From the NCBI GenBank assembly GCA_017517705.1, contig JAFWYM010000027.1, forward strand, positions 1 through 64,000: a DNA stretch of 64,000 nt, given 5' to 3'. The position numbers and the translations under genes were made by a program. The stretch's first letter is position 1. Each line of letters begins with the position of its first letter. The DNA is from Alistipes sp. (GTDB lineage: Bacteria; Bacteroidota; Bacteroidia; Bacteroidales; Rikenellaceae). The notes under the pieces are model-generated. The model was not told the DNA's origin. It made no database searches and was given only the letters and a program-made list of their open reading frames with translations. Shown here piece after piece: positions 7,318 to 16,977 of this stretch.

Positions 7318-8685
7318 CTATCGCGTCTGGAGGAACAACTCGTGGTACTTATTGTACTTATCCATCATGCCGTCAATATCACGGAGACGGAAGCACAAGC
7401 TGTTGAGGTACTCGATGGTGGCAACATCCGAGGGGTTAAGCTCGTGTGCCTTCTCCAACCAAGGAATAGCCTCGGCATATACGAGGTTGATCTTAGCATT
7501 CTCCTCCTCGTACTTCTCGTAGGTCATCGTGGGATCGTTATTCAACGCCTCCACCTGGGCATTAGCCTTCTCGATAATGAAGTAGCCGGTGTAGAAGTTA
7601 GGCTCGAAGTCACCAGGACGCAGCTCGGCACACTTCTCGAACGAGCGGATGCACTCGTCGTACTCCTTCATAGCGTTATATACACGACCACGGCCAAACC
7701 ACAAGTCGTAGTTTGTGGGGTCCTCCTTCAACGATGTCTCAATCATAGTGGTGAGCTCTGCGGGGTCACCTACGCCCTGCTCAGCAGTGTAGAGCTGCAT
7801 AAGGCCATCAAGGATGGTGGCATTCTTGGGGAAGAGCTGGATACCTGTGAGCAACGCCTCCTTGGCTTTAGCAAGGTATGTCTCACGGTCTGCCTCCTTC
7901 TGTCCATAGTAGCAGTGGAAGAGGAAGTAGTAAGCATTACCTACGCCATCGTTGTAGCCAGTCTCGATAACCTCCTTAAGCATGCGCTCGCCATCTGCAA
8001 AGGCCGCCAAGGCCTCCTCGCCCTGAAGCGTAGATGCGTACATGGTCTTAAGCATACCTGCATTGTAGAGGTTGCCTACGTTCTCAATGTTGTAGGCCTC
8101 GGGTACGATGCAGAGCACGCGGTAGGCGAGCTCGAAGTTCTTACTTGCCTCGAGAGTCTTGCCGAGGTTGTTGAGAGCCTCACCCTGCTGGATAAGAGCA
8201 TTTGCGAGGTTCTGAGCCTGGGGGATGATCTTAGCACCCTGCTTGGGGTCCATCTCGTAAGCCTTCTGGAACGACTCGATAGCCGTCTCGGGGAGGTTCT
8301 CGGCGATAGACTTCTTCTGGTTCCAGCCCTCGATCATATAGCTCTGAGGGTTAACATATACGTCGACATACTCATAGTCCAAGACGATAACGGGAGCACC
8401 CATAAACTCGCCCTCGACCATATTCTGGGGCTCGCCAACATTCATCTGAAGCACCTGCACGGGAACACCGCGACCGAGCTCCTTGGTAGGGAGGATGTAG
8501 GCATCGGTATATGCCTTACCACGACTAATCCACGTAGCGGCCTTGATACCCTTCTTGGCATCTGCAGCAGCGGCGTCAACCTTCTCGAGCTTGTTAACCT
8601 CCGACGAGGTATTTACTCTCTGAGCCTGTGCAGCAGGCAATGCCAACATAAGCATTGCGGCTGCCATCAAAACTAACTTTTTCAT
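7318..8685 (-). CDS. Secreted tetratricopeptide-repeat protein
   Basis: A signal peptide (MKKLVLMAAAMLMLALPAAQ, cleaved after AQA) leads a 455-residue protein made largely of TPR-type helix pairs. Examples are AIESFQKAYEMDPKQGAKII, NLGKTLEASKNFELAYRVL, NYDLWFGRGRVYNAMKEYDE and IPWLEKAHELNPSD. It is likely periplasmic and acts as a protein-binding scaffold; no catalytic domain is visible. The start at 8685 is chosen because the 22 residues before it run against the signal peptide. It follows gyrA by 40 bp on the same strand and may be co-transcribed. The partner is unknown. Confidence 0.85.
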   Translation of the reverse strand: MKKLVLMAAAMLMLALPAAQAQRVNTSSEVNKLEKVDAAAADAKKGIKAATWISRGKAYTDAYILPTKELGRGVPVQVLQMNVGEPQNMVEGEFMGAPVIVLDYEYVDVYVNPQSYMIEGWNQKKSIAENLPETAIESFQKAYEMDPKQGAKIIPQAQNLANALIQQGEALNNLGKTLEASKNFELAYRVLCIVPEAYNIENVGNLYNAGMLKTMYASTLQGEEALAAFADGERMLKEVIETGYNDGVGNAYYFLFHCYYGQKEADRETYLAKAKEALLTGIQLFPKNATILDGLMQLYTAEQGVGDPAELTTMIETSLKEDPTNYDLWFGRGRVYNAMKEYDECIRSFEKCAELRPGDFEPNFYTGYFIIEKANAQVEALNNDPTMTYEKYEEENAKINLVYAEAIPWLEKAHELNPSDVATIEYLNSLCFRLRDIDGMMDKYNKYHELFLQTR

Positions 8686-8725
8686 AATCTCAATATTAGT
8701 ATTAGATGTTTTAATAATTAATTGT

Positions 8726-11254
8726 CTACTCGTTTGCGTTCTCCTCGGCAACGGCGGGAGCCTCTGCTACGGCCTCCACATCCTCATCTTCGGTCTTGGG
8801 CACTGCCGTAACCGAAGCTATGGCGTCACCCTCGCGGAGGTTAATCACACGCACACCCTGCGTAGCACGTCCTGCAACACGTATCTGGTCTACGGTAGTG
8901 CGAATGGTGAGGCCCGAGCGATTGATAATCATAAGGTCGTTATCGTCCGTAACAGCCTGGATAGATATCAACTTACCCGTCTTCTCGGTGATGTTGATGG
9001 TCTTAACACCCTTGCCACCGCGGTTGGTTATGCGATACTCCTCGAGGTCGGTACGCTTGCCGTAGCCATTCTCGCTGAGAACCAATACATCCTCCTTGCT
9101 CTCGGGCTCGATGGCTATCATGCCGATGACCTCATTCTCCTCGTCGATAGATATAGCCCTAACACCCGTACTTACACGGCCCATAGGACGTACCGTGGCC
9201 TCGTTGAAGCGGATGGCGCGACCCTCACGCGAGGCGATCATAACCTCGGCATTACCACTGGTGAGCTTAACCTCCAACAATTGGTCTCCCTCTCTAATAA
9301 CGATTGCATTCACTCCATTAGTACGTGGACGTGAATATGCCTCCAGCGTCGTCTTCTTGATGATACCGCGCTTGGTACACATCACGAGGTAGTTATTCTC
9401 GACGAAATCCTTATCGTTAAGGTTCTTAACATTGATATATGCGCGTACCTTGTCGCCCGGGTCTATCTGTATGACATTCTGTATTGCGCGACCCTTCGAC
9501 GAGCGTGTGCCCTCGGGTATCTGGTACACCTTGAGCCAGTAGCAGCGACCCATCTCCGTGAAGAACATCATCGTATTGTGCATCGATGCTACGTAGATAT
9601 GCTCGATGAAGTCCTCGTCGCGTGTAGCGCTACCCTTAGCACCCACGCCACCGCGATTCTGTGTGCGGTACTCGGCAAGAGGAGTACGTTTGATGTAGCC
9701 CATGTGCGATATGGTGATGACCATGTCGTCGTCGGCATAGAAATCCTCGGGGTTGAACTCCTCCGATGCGTAGATGATCTCCGAGCGGCGCTCGTCGCCA
9801 TACTTCTGCTTTATCTCCTGGAGCTCATCCTTGATAATCTGCATCTGCATATCCACGTTTGCCAGTACGGCTGTGAGGTAGTTGATGGTCTTGACAAGCT
9901 CGTCGTGTTCGGCCTCGAGCTGCTCGCGCTGGAGTCCCGTGAGCTGACGCAGACGCATCTCGAGGATGGCGGCAGTCTGTAACTCCGAGAGGCCGAAGCG
10001 CTCCTGGAGACGTGTGCGAGCCTCCTCCGTAGTCTTTGACGAACGTATGATGTGTACAACCTCATCGATGTTATCCTGCGCAATGAGCAAGCCCTTGACG
10101 ATATGCAGGCGCTCCTCAGCCTTCTGTAGGTCGAAGCGCGAGCGACGCACGATGACGTCGTGGCGGTGGTCGACGAAGTGGCGGATGAGATCCTTGAGGT
10201 TGAGAAGCTGCGGGCGGCCATTCACCAGGGCAATGTTGTTCACCGCAAATGATGACTGCAATGGTGTATTCTTATACAACGTGTTGAGCACAACGCTGGC
10301 CACGGCATCCTGCTTGAGGATGATGACAATACGCATACCCTGGCGGTCAGACTCGTCGTTGATATACGAGATGCCCTCAATCTTCTTCTCGTTGATAAGG
10401 TCGGCGATGCGCTTGATCATCTCCGCCTTGTTTACCATATATGGTATCTCGGTGATTACGATACACTCGCGTCCCGAGGCTGTATGCTCAATCTCGGTCT
10501 TTGCACGCATAACCACGCGACCACGTCCCGTGAGCAACGCCTCCTTCACGCCCTCGTAGCCATAGATGATGGCTCCTGTGGGGAAGTCGGGGCCCTTGAC
10601 ATACTGCAACAACTCCTCGCACTCGCACTCGGGGTTGTCGATATATGCGCAGCAGGCATCTACCACCTCGCCGAGATTGTGGGGTGCCATATTTGTCGCC
10701 ATACCTACAGCGATACCGCTGGCACCATTGACCAAGAGCAACGGAATCTTCGTGGGCAGTACCGTGGGCTCCTTCAGCGTGTCGTCGAAGTTCAAGCCCC
10801 AGTCTATCGTCTCCTTTTCTATGTCGGCCATCACCTCGTCGGTAATCTTCTGCATGCGTGCCTCGGTATAACGCATCGCTGCGGGCGAGTCACCATCCAT
10901 CGATCCGAAGTTACCCTGACCCTCAACCAGCGGATAGCGCATAGACCAATCCTGTGCCATACGTACCATAGCCTCATATACCGAGCTGTCGCCGTGGGGG
11001 TGGAACTTACCGAGCACATCACCGACGATACGCGCACTCTTACGCGTAGGCTTATCCGAGTATAGATTCAGCTCAGCAGACATATCATATAAAATACGAC
11101 GGTGCACGGGCTTCAGTCCATCGCGCACATCGGGCAGAGCTCGCGACACAATCACCGACATCGAATAGTCGATGTATGCCGACTTCATCTGCTCTTCAAG
11201 GTTGACTTGGACGATGCGCCCAGTCTTTACCTCCGTGTTCAACTCTTCAGTCAT
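8726..11254 (-). CDS. gyrA: DNA gyrase subunit A
   Basis: Full-length (842 residues) type IIA topoisomerase breakage-reunion subunit, which with GyrB introduces negative supercoils into DNA. Visible are the [20 protein letters not shown] start, the quinolone-resistance region [12 protein letters not shown] with Ser and Glu at the two key positions, and the catalytic Tyr of [10 protein letters not shown]-terminal beta-pinwheel has repeated [15 protein letters not shown] blades and a gyrase-box-like NRGGKG, with a second NRGGVGAKG. The tail is acidic and Ala/Glu rich. An AT-rich stretch with a -7 box on the minus strand lies upstream. Confidence 0.98.
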   Translation of the reverse strand: MTEELNTEVKTGRIVQVNLEEQMKSAYIDYSMSVIVSRALPDVRDGLKPVHRRILYDMSAELNLYSDKPTRKSARIVGDVLGKFHPHGDSSVYEAMVRMAQDWSMRYPLVEGQGNFGSMDGDSPAAMRYTEARMQKITDEVMADIEKETIDWGLNFDDTLKEPTVLPTKIPLLLVNGASGIAVGMATNMAPHNLGEVVDACCAYIDNPECECEELLQYVKGPDFPTGAIIYGYEGVKEALLTGRGRVVMRAKTEIEHTASGRECIVITEIPYMVNKAEMIKRIADLINEKKIEGISYINDESDRQGMRIVIILKQDAVASVVLNTLYKNTPLQSSFAVNNIALVNGRPQLLNLKDLIRHFVDHRHDVIVRRSRFDLQKAEERLHIVKGLLIAQDNIDEVVHIIRSSKTTEEARTRLQERFGLSELQTAAILEMRLRQLTGLQREQLEAEHDELVKTINYLTAVLANVDMQMQIIKDELQEIKQKYGDERRSEIIYASEEFNPEDFYADDDMVITISHMGYIKRTPLAEYRTQNRGGVGAKGSATRDEDFIEHIYVASMHNTMMFFTEMGRCYWLKVYQIPEGTRSSKGRAIQNVIQIDPGDKVRAYINVKNLNDKDFVENNYLVMCTKRGIIKKTTLEAYSRPRTNGVNAIVIREGDQLLEVKLTSGNAEVMIASREGRAIRFNEATVRPMGRVSTGVRAISIDEENEVIGMIAIEPESKEDVLVLSENGYGKRTDLEEYRITNRGGKGVKTINITEKTGKLISIQAVTDDNDLMIINRSGLTIRTTVDQIRVAGRATQGVRVINLREGDAIASVTAVPKTEDEDVEAVAEAPAVAEENANE

Positions 11255-11322
11255 ACTCTCTATATTATTGTTTTTGTTCTTCAGTCCTTTGCCAATACCT
11301 ATATATTATATATATAGACCCG

Positions 11323-11330
11323 CAAATTTA
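11323..11330 (-). promoter_or_regulatory. -7 box of gyrA
   Basis: TAAATTTG on the minus strand, 69 bp before the gyrA ATG; it fits TAnnTTTG. Confidence 0.5.
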
Positions 11331-11445
11331 CGCTTTATTTTCGATTTTAGCAAAGGATAGCCCTAAAAAGTGATGCTCCGCCGCGGTCTTTTTTTGAAAA
11401 TATCGCCGTAAAGGGCGTTTTTAGGCGATTTGAGCGCGTTGGCGT

Positions 11446-11775
11446 TTGTTGCCGAGGAGGGGGAGAGTGGGGAGGATGGGGAGACTGGGGAAGTTAGGGA
11501 AGTTAGGGAATATAAGGAAAACGATAATTCACTAATCTCCCTAAATTCCTTAATCTCCCTATTATCCCTATTGGGGAGTGTGGGTAGACTGAGGAGTTAT
11601 GGGGAGAGTGGGTAGTTATAGGGTCTTGTGGGTCTTATAGGTCTTATAGATTCTTACGGGTTCTTGTGGGGCTGACGATACTCGCACCCTACGTAACCTA
11701 CAAGAACCTAAGTAACCTATAAGGCCCCATTCTACCCATTCTCCCCACAAAAACCCATACTCCCCACTCCTCATT
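11446..11775. repeat. Long inverted array of short G-rich/C-rich units, locus 1
   Basis: The gap 11255-11861 holds no gene. A G-rich left part (GGGGAG, GGGTAG, GGGTCTTGTGGGTC-type words) is followed by a C-rich right part (CTACCC, CTCCCC, ACCTACAAGAACC). The arms are complementary over long imperfect stretches, for example GGGTTCTTGTGGG against CCTACAAGAACC. A second smaller pair, GGGAAGTTAGGGAAG with CTCCCTAAATTCC, lies at about 11480-11570. Related arrays are at 33411 and 52680. Function unknown. Confidence 0.7.
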
Positions 11776-11816
11776 GATAATAACTCTCTTTTTACTAATT
11801 AATAATTATTTTTTAC

Positions 11817-11824
11817 TATCTTTG
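11817..11824 (+). promoter_or_regulatory. -7 box of the GH84 gene
   Basis: TATCTTTG, 37 bp before the ATG. Confidence 0.6.
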
Positions 11825-11861
11825 TGCGGAGAATATAAACCTAATAACTATAACGTAATTT

Positions 11862-14369
11862 ATGATGAAGAAAATTCGAAATCTTTGTGCTGTAGTTCTT
11901 GCGCTCGGTGTTGCCGTTACTGCCGATGCTCAGGACTTGCAGTCGCAGCGCGGTGAGTCGCAGGATGTGGGTAAGATTCTTGGCCACAAGGTAGACCACG
12001 GTGGCCTTATTATTAACCCTACACCTCAGCAACTTACACGTCGTGATGGTGCCGTGGCGGACATCTCGAGTGGTGTGGCGCTATGTGGTGCCATGGAGAC
12101 CTTCAAGGATGATGTCAATTTCCTCGACCACAATGCCGAGGGCTTGAAGCTCGCGCTCGGCTACGCCGAGGGCGATTTTGGCGTGGAGGGCATGCCTCTA
12201 AAGTCGGGCGCTTATATCCTCGACATAGCCCCGGAGGGTATCAACATCACAGCATTTGACGAACTTGGCGCCTTCTATGCCTTGCAGACGCTGCGTCAGG
12301 TTGTGGAGAGCCCCATCGCTGCTGGTGGCACGCTCCCCGCAATGACCATAAATGACTGGCCCGACCTCAAGTATCGCGGTGTTGTCGAGGGCTTCTATGG
12401 CATACCTTGGTCGCACCAGACTCGCCTCTCGCTCATCGACATCTATGGGCGCTACAAGATGAACTACTATATCTATGGCCCTAAGGATGACCCCTATCAC
12501 AGCTCGCCCTACTGGCGCGAGGAGTATCCCGAGGATGAGGCCAAGGAGTTGCACGAGCTTGTTGAGGCATGCAAGCGCAACCGTGTACACTTCGTCTGGG
12601 CAATACACCCGGGCAAGGATATACGCTGGGATGAGGAGGACTACAACAACCTCTTGAATAAGTTTGAGGCGATGTATGGGTTGGGTGTTCGTGCCTTTGC
12701 CATACACTTCGACGATATCGAGGGTGTGGGAGCACACCCCCTACGTCAGACGGAGCTTGCCAACCGCCTTACTGAGGAGTTCGTGAAAGCGAAGGGCGAT
12801 GTTGAGCCCCTTATCGTCTGCCCCACGGAGTATACGCGCCTGTGGGCCAACCCCACGGAGCGTGGTAGCCTTGTGCTCTATGGCAATACGCTCGATCCTG
12901 AGGTCGATGTATTCTGGACGGGAGATGCCGTATGTAGCAACCTTACAGAGTCGACTATGGAGTGGGTGGGCTCGCGTATTCAGCGTCCCGCGCTCTTCTG
13001 GTGGAACTTCCCCGTCACGGACTATGCGCGCCATATCGTGATGCAGGGCCCCGTATATGGCCTCTCAACGACGATGGATGAGACCAAGACGCGAGGCATC
13101 GTGAGCAACCCCATGGAGCATGGCGAGGCCTCGAAGTTGGCACTATACAGCACGGCGGACTATGCTTGGAATGTCGAGGCATACAACGCCATAGATAGCT
13201 GGGAGCGTGCCATCGAGAGCGTAGCTCCGGAGGTTAAGGATGCCTACCGTCTCTTCGCCATCCACTCGTGCGATACGGAGACGGGCTACCGTCGTGTGGA
13301 GTCGTGGGAGACCGAGACATTCCTTATGGATGAGTATACCGAGGAGCTCGCTGCAAAGCTCAAGGCCGAGTTGGAACTTATCGTTGCCGTGCCTGAGAAG
13401 ATGGAGGCTATGGAGAATAAGGCCCTCCTCGAGGAGTTGCGCCCATGGCTTGTGGAGTTTGCCAAACTCGGTACCCGTTGTTTGAAGGCTATCGAGGCGT
13501 TGGAGCTCTACCGCGCAGGCGAGTATGAGGCCTTCTGGCAGGCGTATGTCGAGAACCTTATGTCGGAGGCCGACATCGAGGCCTTCGATGCCCACCGTGT
13601 GGGTACTATGAAGCTGCACCCCTTCTACGAGCGTCTGATGGATGCTATGGCTGCCGCCTATTATGAGCAGCTTAGCGGCCAAAAGTCGTCGACGCTCAAG
13701 GCTGCAGGTAGCTATACGTCGCTTGCAGCGCCCCAGGCAAAGTATATGTTCGATAACGACGACACTACATACTACCACTCGGGGCAGGGACAGCGTACCG
13801 ACGACTTCGTGGCTGCCGATATGGGTATTGTGCGCGAGGTGCGCGAGGTGCGCATCATTCAGGGTCGTAACTCGGTGGACGATGTCGACTACTTCGACCA
13901 CGTCATCGTTGAGTACTCGGCCGATGGCGAGCAGTGGACGGCTCTCACCGAGCCTCTTGTTGGTGTCTACGACATCGTATGGAAGGGTGAGCCTTTCGAG
14001 GCGCGCTATGTAGGTATCCGTAAGCTTGAGTCGCAGAAGCGTAACTGGCTTGCCATCCGTGCTTTCGAGATTAACCCTGTCGAGGAGTCGGAGTATGGTG
14101 CCGACGGCAACCCCTTCACGGTGCTCGTTACCGAGGGCGAGGCTCAGTTTGCCGTAACTAAGGAGCAGAGCAAGGGTCGCTGTGTAGCACTCCTGGGCAC
14201 TCCTACGGATGACGCTAAGTACCGCGTGCTTAATAAGCGTGGCAAGGTTATCCGCGAGGGGGCGATTGAGACTCCCTATGTGGAGATTGCCAACCTCAAG
14301 GGTGCTGCAAGCATTGAATTTGAGGGCGTAAATAATGTATTCGAGGTGATGTTCCTGCCATTGTTATAG
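11862..14369 (+). CDS. GH84 family beta-N-acetylglucosaminidase (O-GlcNAcase-like), secreted
   Basis: The 835-residue exported glycosidase resembles bacterial GH84 enzymes that remove terminal GlcNAc from glycans and glycoproteins by substrate-assisted catalysis. Order: signal peptide 1-24; GH20b-like N-terminal domain to about 165; TIM barrel from YRGVVEGFYGIPW (172) with the catalytic pair Asp284-Asp285 in AIHFDDIEG and FWWNFPVTDY later; a helical domain about 430-610; an F5/8C-type (CBM32-like) domain about 625-755; a short C-terminal domain. It is about 100 residues longer than the well-known Bacteroides enzyme as I recall it. It likely works on mucin or host glycans in the periplasm or at the surface. 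A NahK-like kinase lies 5 kb away but not in an operon with it. Confidence 0.93.
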   Translation: MMKKIRNLCAVVLALGVAVTADAQDLQSQRGESQDVGKILGHKVDHGGLIINPTPQQLTRRDGAVADISSGVALCGAMETFKDDVNFLDHNAEGLKLALGYAEGDFGVEGMPLKSGAYILDIAPEGINITAFDELGAFYALQTLRQVVESPIAAGGTLPAMTINDWPDLKYRGVVEGFYGIPWSHQTRLSLIDIYGRYKMNYYIYGPKDDPYHSSPYWREEYPEDEAKELHELVEACKRNRVHFVWAIHPGKDIRWDEEDYNNLLNKFEAMYGLGVRAFAIHFDDIEGVGAHPLRQTELANRLTEEFVKAKGDVEPLIVCPTEYTRLWANPTERGSLVLYGNTLDPEVDVFWTGDAVCSNLTESTMEWVGSRIQRPALFWWNFPVTDYARHIVMQGPVYGLSTTMDETKTRGIVSNPMEHGEASKLALYSTADYAWNVEAYNAIDSWERAIESVAPEVKDAYRLFAIHSCDTETGYRRVESWETETFLMDEYTEELAAKLKAELELIVAVPEKMEAMENKALLEELRPWLVEFAKLGTRCLKAIEALELYRAGEYEAFWQAYVENLMSEADIEAFDAHRVGTMKLHPFYERLMDAMAAAYYEQLSGQKSSTLKAAGSYTSLAAPQAKYMFDNDDTTYYHSGQGQRTDDFVAADMGIVREVREVRIIQGRNSVDDVDYFDHVIVEYSADGEQWTALTEPLVGVYDIVWKGEPFEARYVGIRKLESQKRNWLAIRAFEINPVEESEYGADGNPFTVLVTEGEAQFAVTKEQSKGRCVALLGTPTDDAKYRVLNKRGKVIREGAIETPYVEIANLKGAASIEFEGVNNVFEVMFLPLL

Positions 14370-14383
14370 GGGGCATCCCAAAA

Positions 14384-14432
14384 GGAGACTACCACGGGCT
14401 GTACGTTACAGTACTATCCCGTGGTAGTCTCC
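14384..14432 (+). terminator. GTAC hairpin, GH84 3' end
   Basis: Perfect 15-bp arms GGAGACTACCACGGG and CCCGTGGTAGTCTCC enclose a second small palindrome GTAC-GTTACA-GTAC. It is 14 bp past the GH84 stop, flanked by AAA and by TTATTTTA, so it could terminate transcription. The same internal plan recurs at 43774-43817 with nearly identical arms. Confidence 0.75.
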
Positions 14433-14443
14433 TTATTTTATGC

Positions 14444-14563
14444 GAGAGTGAATAAAAAGTGTATTTCTGCGTTACGCTCGCCCTCAAAATGCTCATTTAC
14501 GCCAAGTAAACTCCGCTTTTTCGGGCTTCGCAGGCCTAAAACTACATCTTCTTATTCACTCTC
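14444..14563. repeat. TIR-bounded intergenic element, copy B
   Basis: 120 bp bounded by GAGAGTGAATAAAAAG and CTTCTTATTCACTCTC. Read on the minus strand it is almost letter-for-letter the same as copy C at 59280-59400, including TTTTAGGCCTGCGAAGCCCG and GGAGTTTACTTGGCGTAAAT. The linker TGAGTATCA joins it to the hairpin at 14574. Confidence 0.85.
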
Positions 14564-14573
14564 TTGAGTATCA

Positions 14574-14605
14574 GGGGCTGACTAAGTTACTTTTTAGTCA
14601 GCCCC
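14574..14605. repeat. GGGGCTGACTAA hairpin, copy 3 (3' of deoD)
   Basis: 12-bp perfect arms, loop GTTACTTT, 33 bp past the deoD stop and attached to repeat copy B. Confidence 0.85.
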
Positions 14606-14638
14606 CTGTCTGTTCGACCCTATGCTGCTTGGCGATGG

Positions 14639-15352
14639 TTAGATGATGTCGAAGGCTATCTTCATCATATTCGTAAACGATGTCTGTCGCTCCTCGGCCG
14701 AGCATGCTGTGCCGTGTACAAGCGAGTCCGAGATGGTGCAGATGCACAGGGCGCTCTTGCCGGCGCGTGCTGCATTCATATAGAGTGCCGTAGCCTCCAT
14801 CTCCACAGCCATCACACCCATCTTCTGCCACTGTTTCCAGCTCTCGGCATCGTCGCCATAGAATACGTCGCTGGCGAGGATGTTGCCCACCTTGTAGGGG
14901 ATGCCGAGCTCCTCGGCCTTGGCTGCTGCGCTACGCAGGAGCTCGAAGTCTGCAATGGGAGCAAAGGTGCCGGGAAGGTTGAACTGTGCGCCATAGTTCG
15001 AGTCGGTGCATGAGCCCATGCCAAAGACTACGTCGCCAAGGTTTAGGTCGGGGTTGTAGGCACCTGCCGAGCCGCAGCGTATGATGCGCTTCACGTCGTA
15101 GAAGTTGAAGAGCTCGTAGGTGTATATGCCTATCGAGGGTATGCCCATGCCGTGTCCCTGCACCGATACGCGCTTGCCCTTATACGTGCCTGTGAAGCCG
15201 AGCATGCCGCGCACGTTGTTGTACTGCACGGGATTCTCCAAGAAGTTCTCAGCCATAAACTTAGCGCGCAATGGGTCGCCTGCCATAATCACCTTGTCGG
15301 CTATCTCGCCATATTGAGCCCCAATGTGGGGTGTAGGGGTCTTTCCTGCCAT
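14639..15352 (-). CDS. deoD: Purine-nucleoside phosphorylase DeoD
   Basis: This 237-residue hexameric-type (low molecular mass) purine nucleoside phosphorylase splits (deoxy)inosine, guanosine or adenosine with phosphate for purine salvage in the cytoplasm. Family features are [15 protein letters not shown] with the His of the active site at residue 9, [49 protein letters not shown] and the catalytic Asp in TISDSLVHG. Length matches E. coli DeoD. It stands alone, with a TATCTTTG box upstream and a conserved hairpin downstream. Confidence 0.96.
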   Translation of the reverse strand: MAGKTPTPHIGAQYGEIADKVIMAGDPLRAKFMAENFLENPVQYNNVRGMLGFTGTYKGKRVSVQGHGMGIPSIGIYTYELFNFYDVKRIIRCGSAGAYNPDLNLGDVVFGMGSCTDSNYGAQFNLPGTFAPIADFELLRSAAAKAEELGIPYKVGNILASDVFYGDDAESWKQWQKMGVMAVEMEATALYMNAARAGKSALCICTISDSLVHGTACSAEERQTSFTNMMKIAFDII

Positions 15353-15397
15353 AATCTTAGTCGTTTATATGGTTATACGTTCGTTGTTTCTATCTTA

Positions 15398-15405
15398 CAA
15401 AGATA
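15398..15405 (-). promoter_or_regulatory. -7 box of deoD
   Basis: TATCTTTG on the minus strand, 46 bp before the deoD ATG. Confidence 0.6.
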
Positions 15406-15499
15406 TGTAAAATAGCTCTCTTGACAAAGCGTAGATGCAAAAATTTTACCTTGTAGCTAAAAAAGAGCGCTACGGTTTTGCAGTTTTCGATAAAATGCG

Positions 15500-15507
15500 T
15501 ATCTTCG
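15500..15507 (+). promoter_or_regulatory. -7 box of the cysteine desulfidase-like gene
   Basis: TATCTTCG, a one-base variant of TATCTTTG, 46 bp before the ATG. Confidence 0.45.
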
Positions 15508-15552
15508 TAAGATAAAAGACTAATTAAACCTGAAAACTAAAACTACTACTAT

Positions 15553-16854
15553 ATGAACTACACTTTTACTGCCGAGGAGCGTAGAGATATCATCGCTCTT
15601 ATGAATCGAGAGATTGTCCCCGCCATAGGTTGTACCGAGCCTATAGCTGTGGCATTGTGTGTGGCTAAGGCTACGGAGACTCTGGGCTGTCGTCCCGAGC
15701 GCATCGAGGCACGCCTGAGTGCCAATGTGCTGAAGAATGCCATGGGCGTAGGTATCCCCGGCACGGGAATGACGGGACTACCCATCGCCATGGCTCTGGG
15801 TGCTCTTGTGGGTAAGTCGGAGTACGAACTCGAGGTGTTGAAGGATGCCGACAAGGCTGCTGTCGAGGAGGGTAAGAAGATGATCGAGCAGAAGCGTATC
15901 AATGTGGATTTGAAGTACAACATCACCGAGAAACTCTATATCGAGGTCGAGGTCTTTGCCGGTGGTGCCAGCGCTATGGCTATCATAGCAGGTGGCCACT
16001 CACGCTTCGTTCACGTATCGCGCTGTGGCGAGGTGCTATATAGTGCCGATGCCCCTGCGGGCGAGGGTAACGATGTCCCTGAGCAGAAGGATCCCGAGCT
16101 CACGCTGCGCCACGTGTGGGACTTCGCGATGACGGCACCGCTCGAGGAGGTTGAGTTTATCCTCGAGGCTAAGCGCCTGAATATGAATGCCGCCTACGAG
16201 TCGCTCAAGGGAGAGTATGGCCACGCCATAGGCAAGCTCTTCCGTGCGGAGTCTGAGCGTAACATTATGGGTGACACGCTTCACTGCCAGATTGTGGGCA
16301 TGACCACAGCGGCGTGCGATGCACGTATGGCGGGAGCGATGATACCGGTGATGAGTAACTCGGGTAGCGGTAATCAGGGTTTGACTTCTACCGTGCCTGT
16401 TGTTGTCTATGGCGAGCAGTGTAAAGCCTCGCATGAGCAGATGGTGCGTGCCCTTGTTTTGAGCCACCTCACCGTGATATATATCAAGCAGAGCCTCGGT
16501 CGTCTCTCGGCACTTTGTGGTTGCGTTGTCGCAGCTACGGGATCGTCGTGTGGCATCACCTACCTTATGGGTGGCGGCTACGAGGAGGTAACCAAGGCTG
16601 TGAAGAATATGATTGCCAACCTTACGGGTATGATATGCGATGGTGCTAAGCCCTCGTGTGCCATGAAGTGCGCCTCGGGTGTCTCTACGGCTGTGGTCTC
16701 GGCGCTTATGGCCATGAACAACCGTTGGGTTAAGTCTGTTGAGGGCATCATCGACGACGATGTAGACCGCTCGATACGCAACCTCACCGACATCGGCCGC
16801 GATGCTATGACGCACACCGATGCGATGATTCTGCGCATCATGACCTCGAAGTAA
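15553..16854 (+). CDS. cyuA: CyuA/YhaM-type cysteine desulfidase (serine dehydratase-alpha family)
   Basis: The 433-residue product matches the UPF0597/YhaM family, now known as L-cysteine desulfidase CyuA, an oxygen-sensitive Fe-S lyase that turns cysteine into pyruvate, ammonia and sulfide. Signatures are VPAIGCTEPIAVAL near residue 22, MGVGIPGTGMTGLPIA, SNSGSGNQGLTSTVPVV, and the cysteines of GSSCGITYLMGGGYE and GMICDGAKPSCAMKCASG that probably bind the cluster. An L-serine dehydratase role cannot be excluded, as the fold is shared. It is a single-gene unit closed by a hairpin at 16867. Confidence 0.85.
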   Translation: MNYTFTAEERRDIIALMNREIVPAIGCTEPIAVALCVAKATETLGCRPERIEARLSANVLKNAMGVGIPGTGMTGLPIAMALGALVGKSEYELEVLKDADKAAVEEGKKMIEQKRINVDLKYNITEKLYIEVEVFAGGASAMAIIAGGHSRFVHVSRCGEVLYSADAPAGEGNDVPEQKDPELTLRHVWDFAMTAPLEEVEFILEAKRLNMNAAYESLKGEYGHAIGKLFRAESERNIMGDTLHCQIVGMTTAACDARMAGAMIPVMSNSGSGNQGLTSTVPVVVYGEQCKASHEQMVRALVLSHLTVIYIKQSLGRLSALCGCVVAATGSSCGITYLMGGGYEEVTKAVKNMIANLTGMICDGAKPSCAMKCASGVSTAVVSALMAMNNRWVKSVEGIIDDDVDRSIRNLTDIGRDAMTHTDAMILRIMTSK

Positions 16855-16866
16855 CCTACGACTGTA

Positions 16867-16902
16867 TGGTGGCTGACTAAAAAGTAACTTAGTCAGCCAC
16901 CA
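16867..16902 (+). terminator. GGTGGCTGACTAA hairpin, copy 4 (3' of the cyuA-like gene)
   Basis: 14-bp arms TGGTGGCTGACTAA and TTAGTCAGCCACCA with loop AAAGTAAC, 12 bp past the stop, followed by TTTTG. The compensated GGTGG/CCACC change relative to GGGGC/GCCCC in other copies shows that pairing is kept. Confidence 0.8.
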
Positions 16903-16930
16903 TTTTGTTAAGAGGTTAACGCTTTACCGA

Positions 16931-16946
16931 TAAATTTGTACATTTG
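16931..16946 (+). promoter_or_regulatory. Two adjacent -7 boxes before the aldehyde dehydrogenase
   Basis: TAAATTTG (16931-16938) and TACATTTG (16939-16946) lie end to end. Either would start transcription near 16945-16955, which supports the ATG at 16978 over the one at 16957. Confidence 0.45.
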
Positions 16947-16977
16947 TTGCAGTTAATTGTTAAAACGCAATACATCT

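Noticed and set aside
7342..8676. 444-residue plus-strand frame opposite the TPR gene
   Set aside because: Antisense shadow of a GC-rich gene; no start context, signal or domain, while the minus frame has a signal peptide and TPRs.
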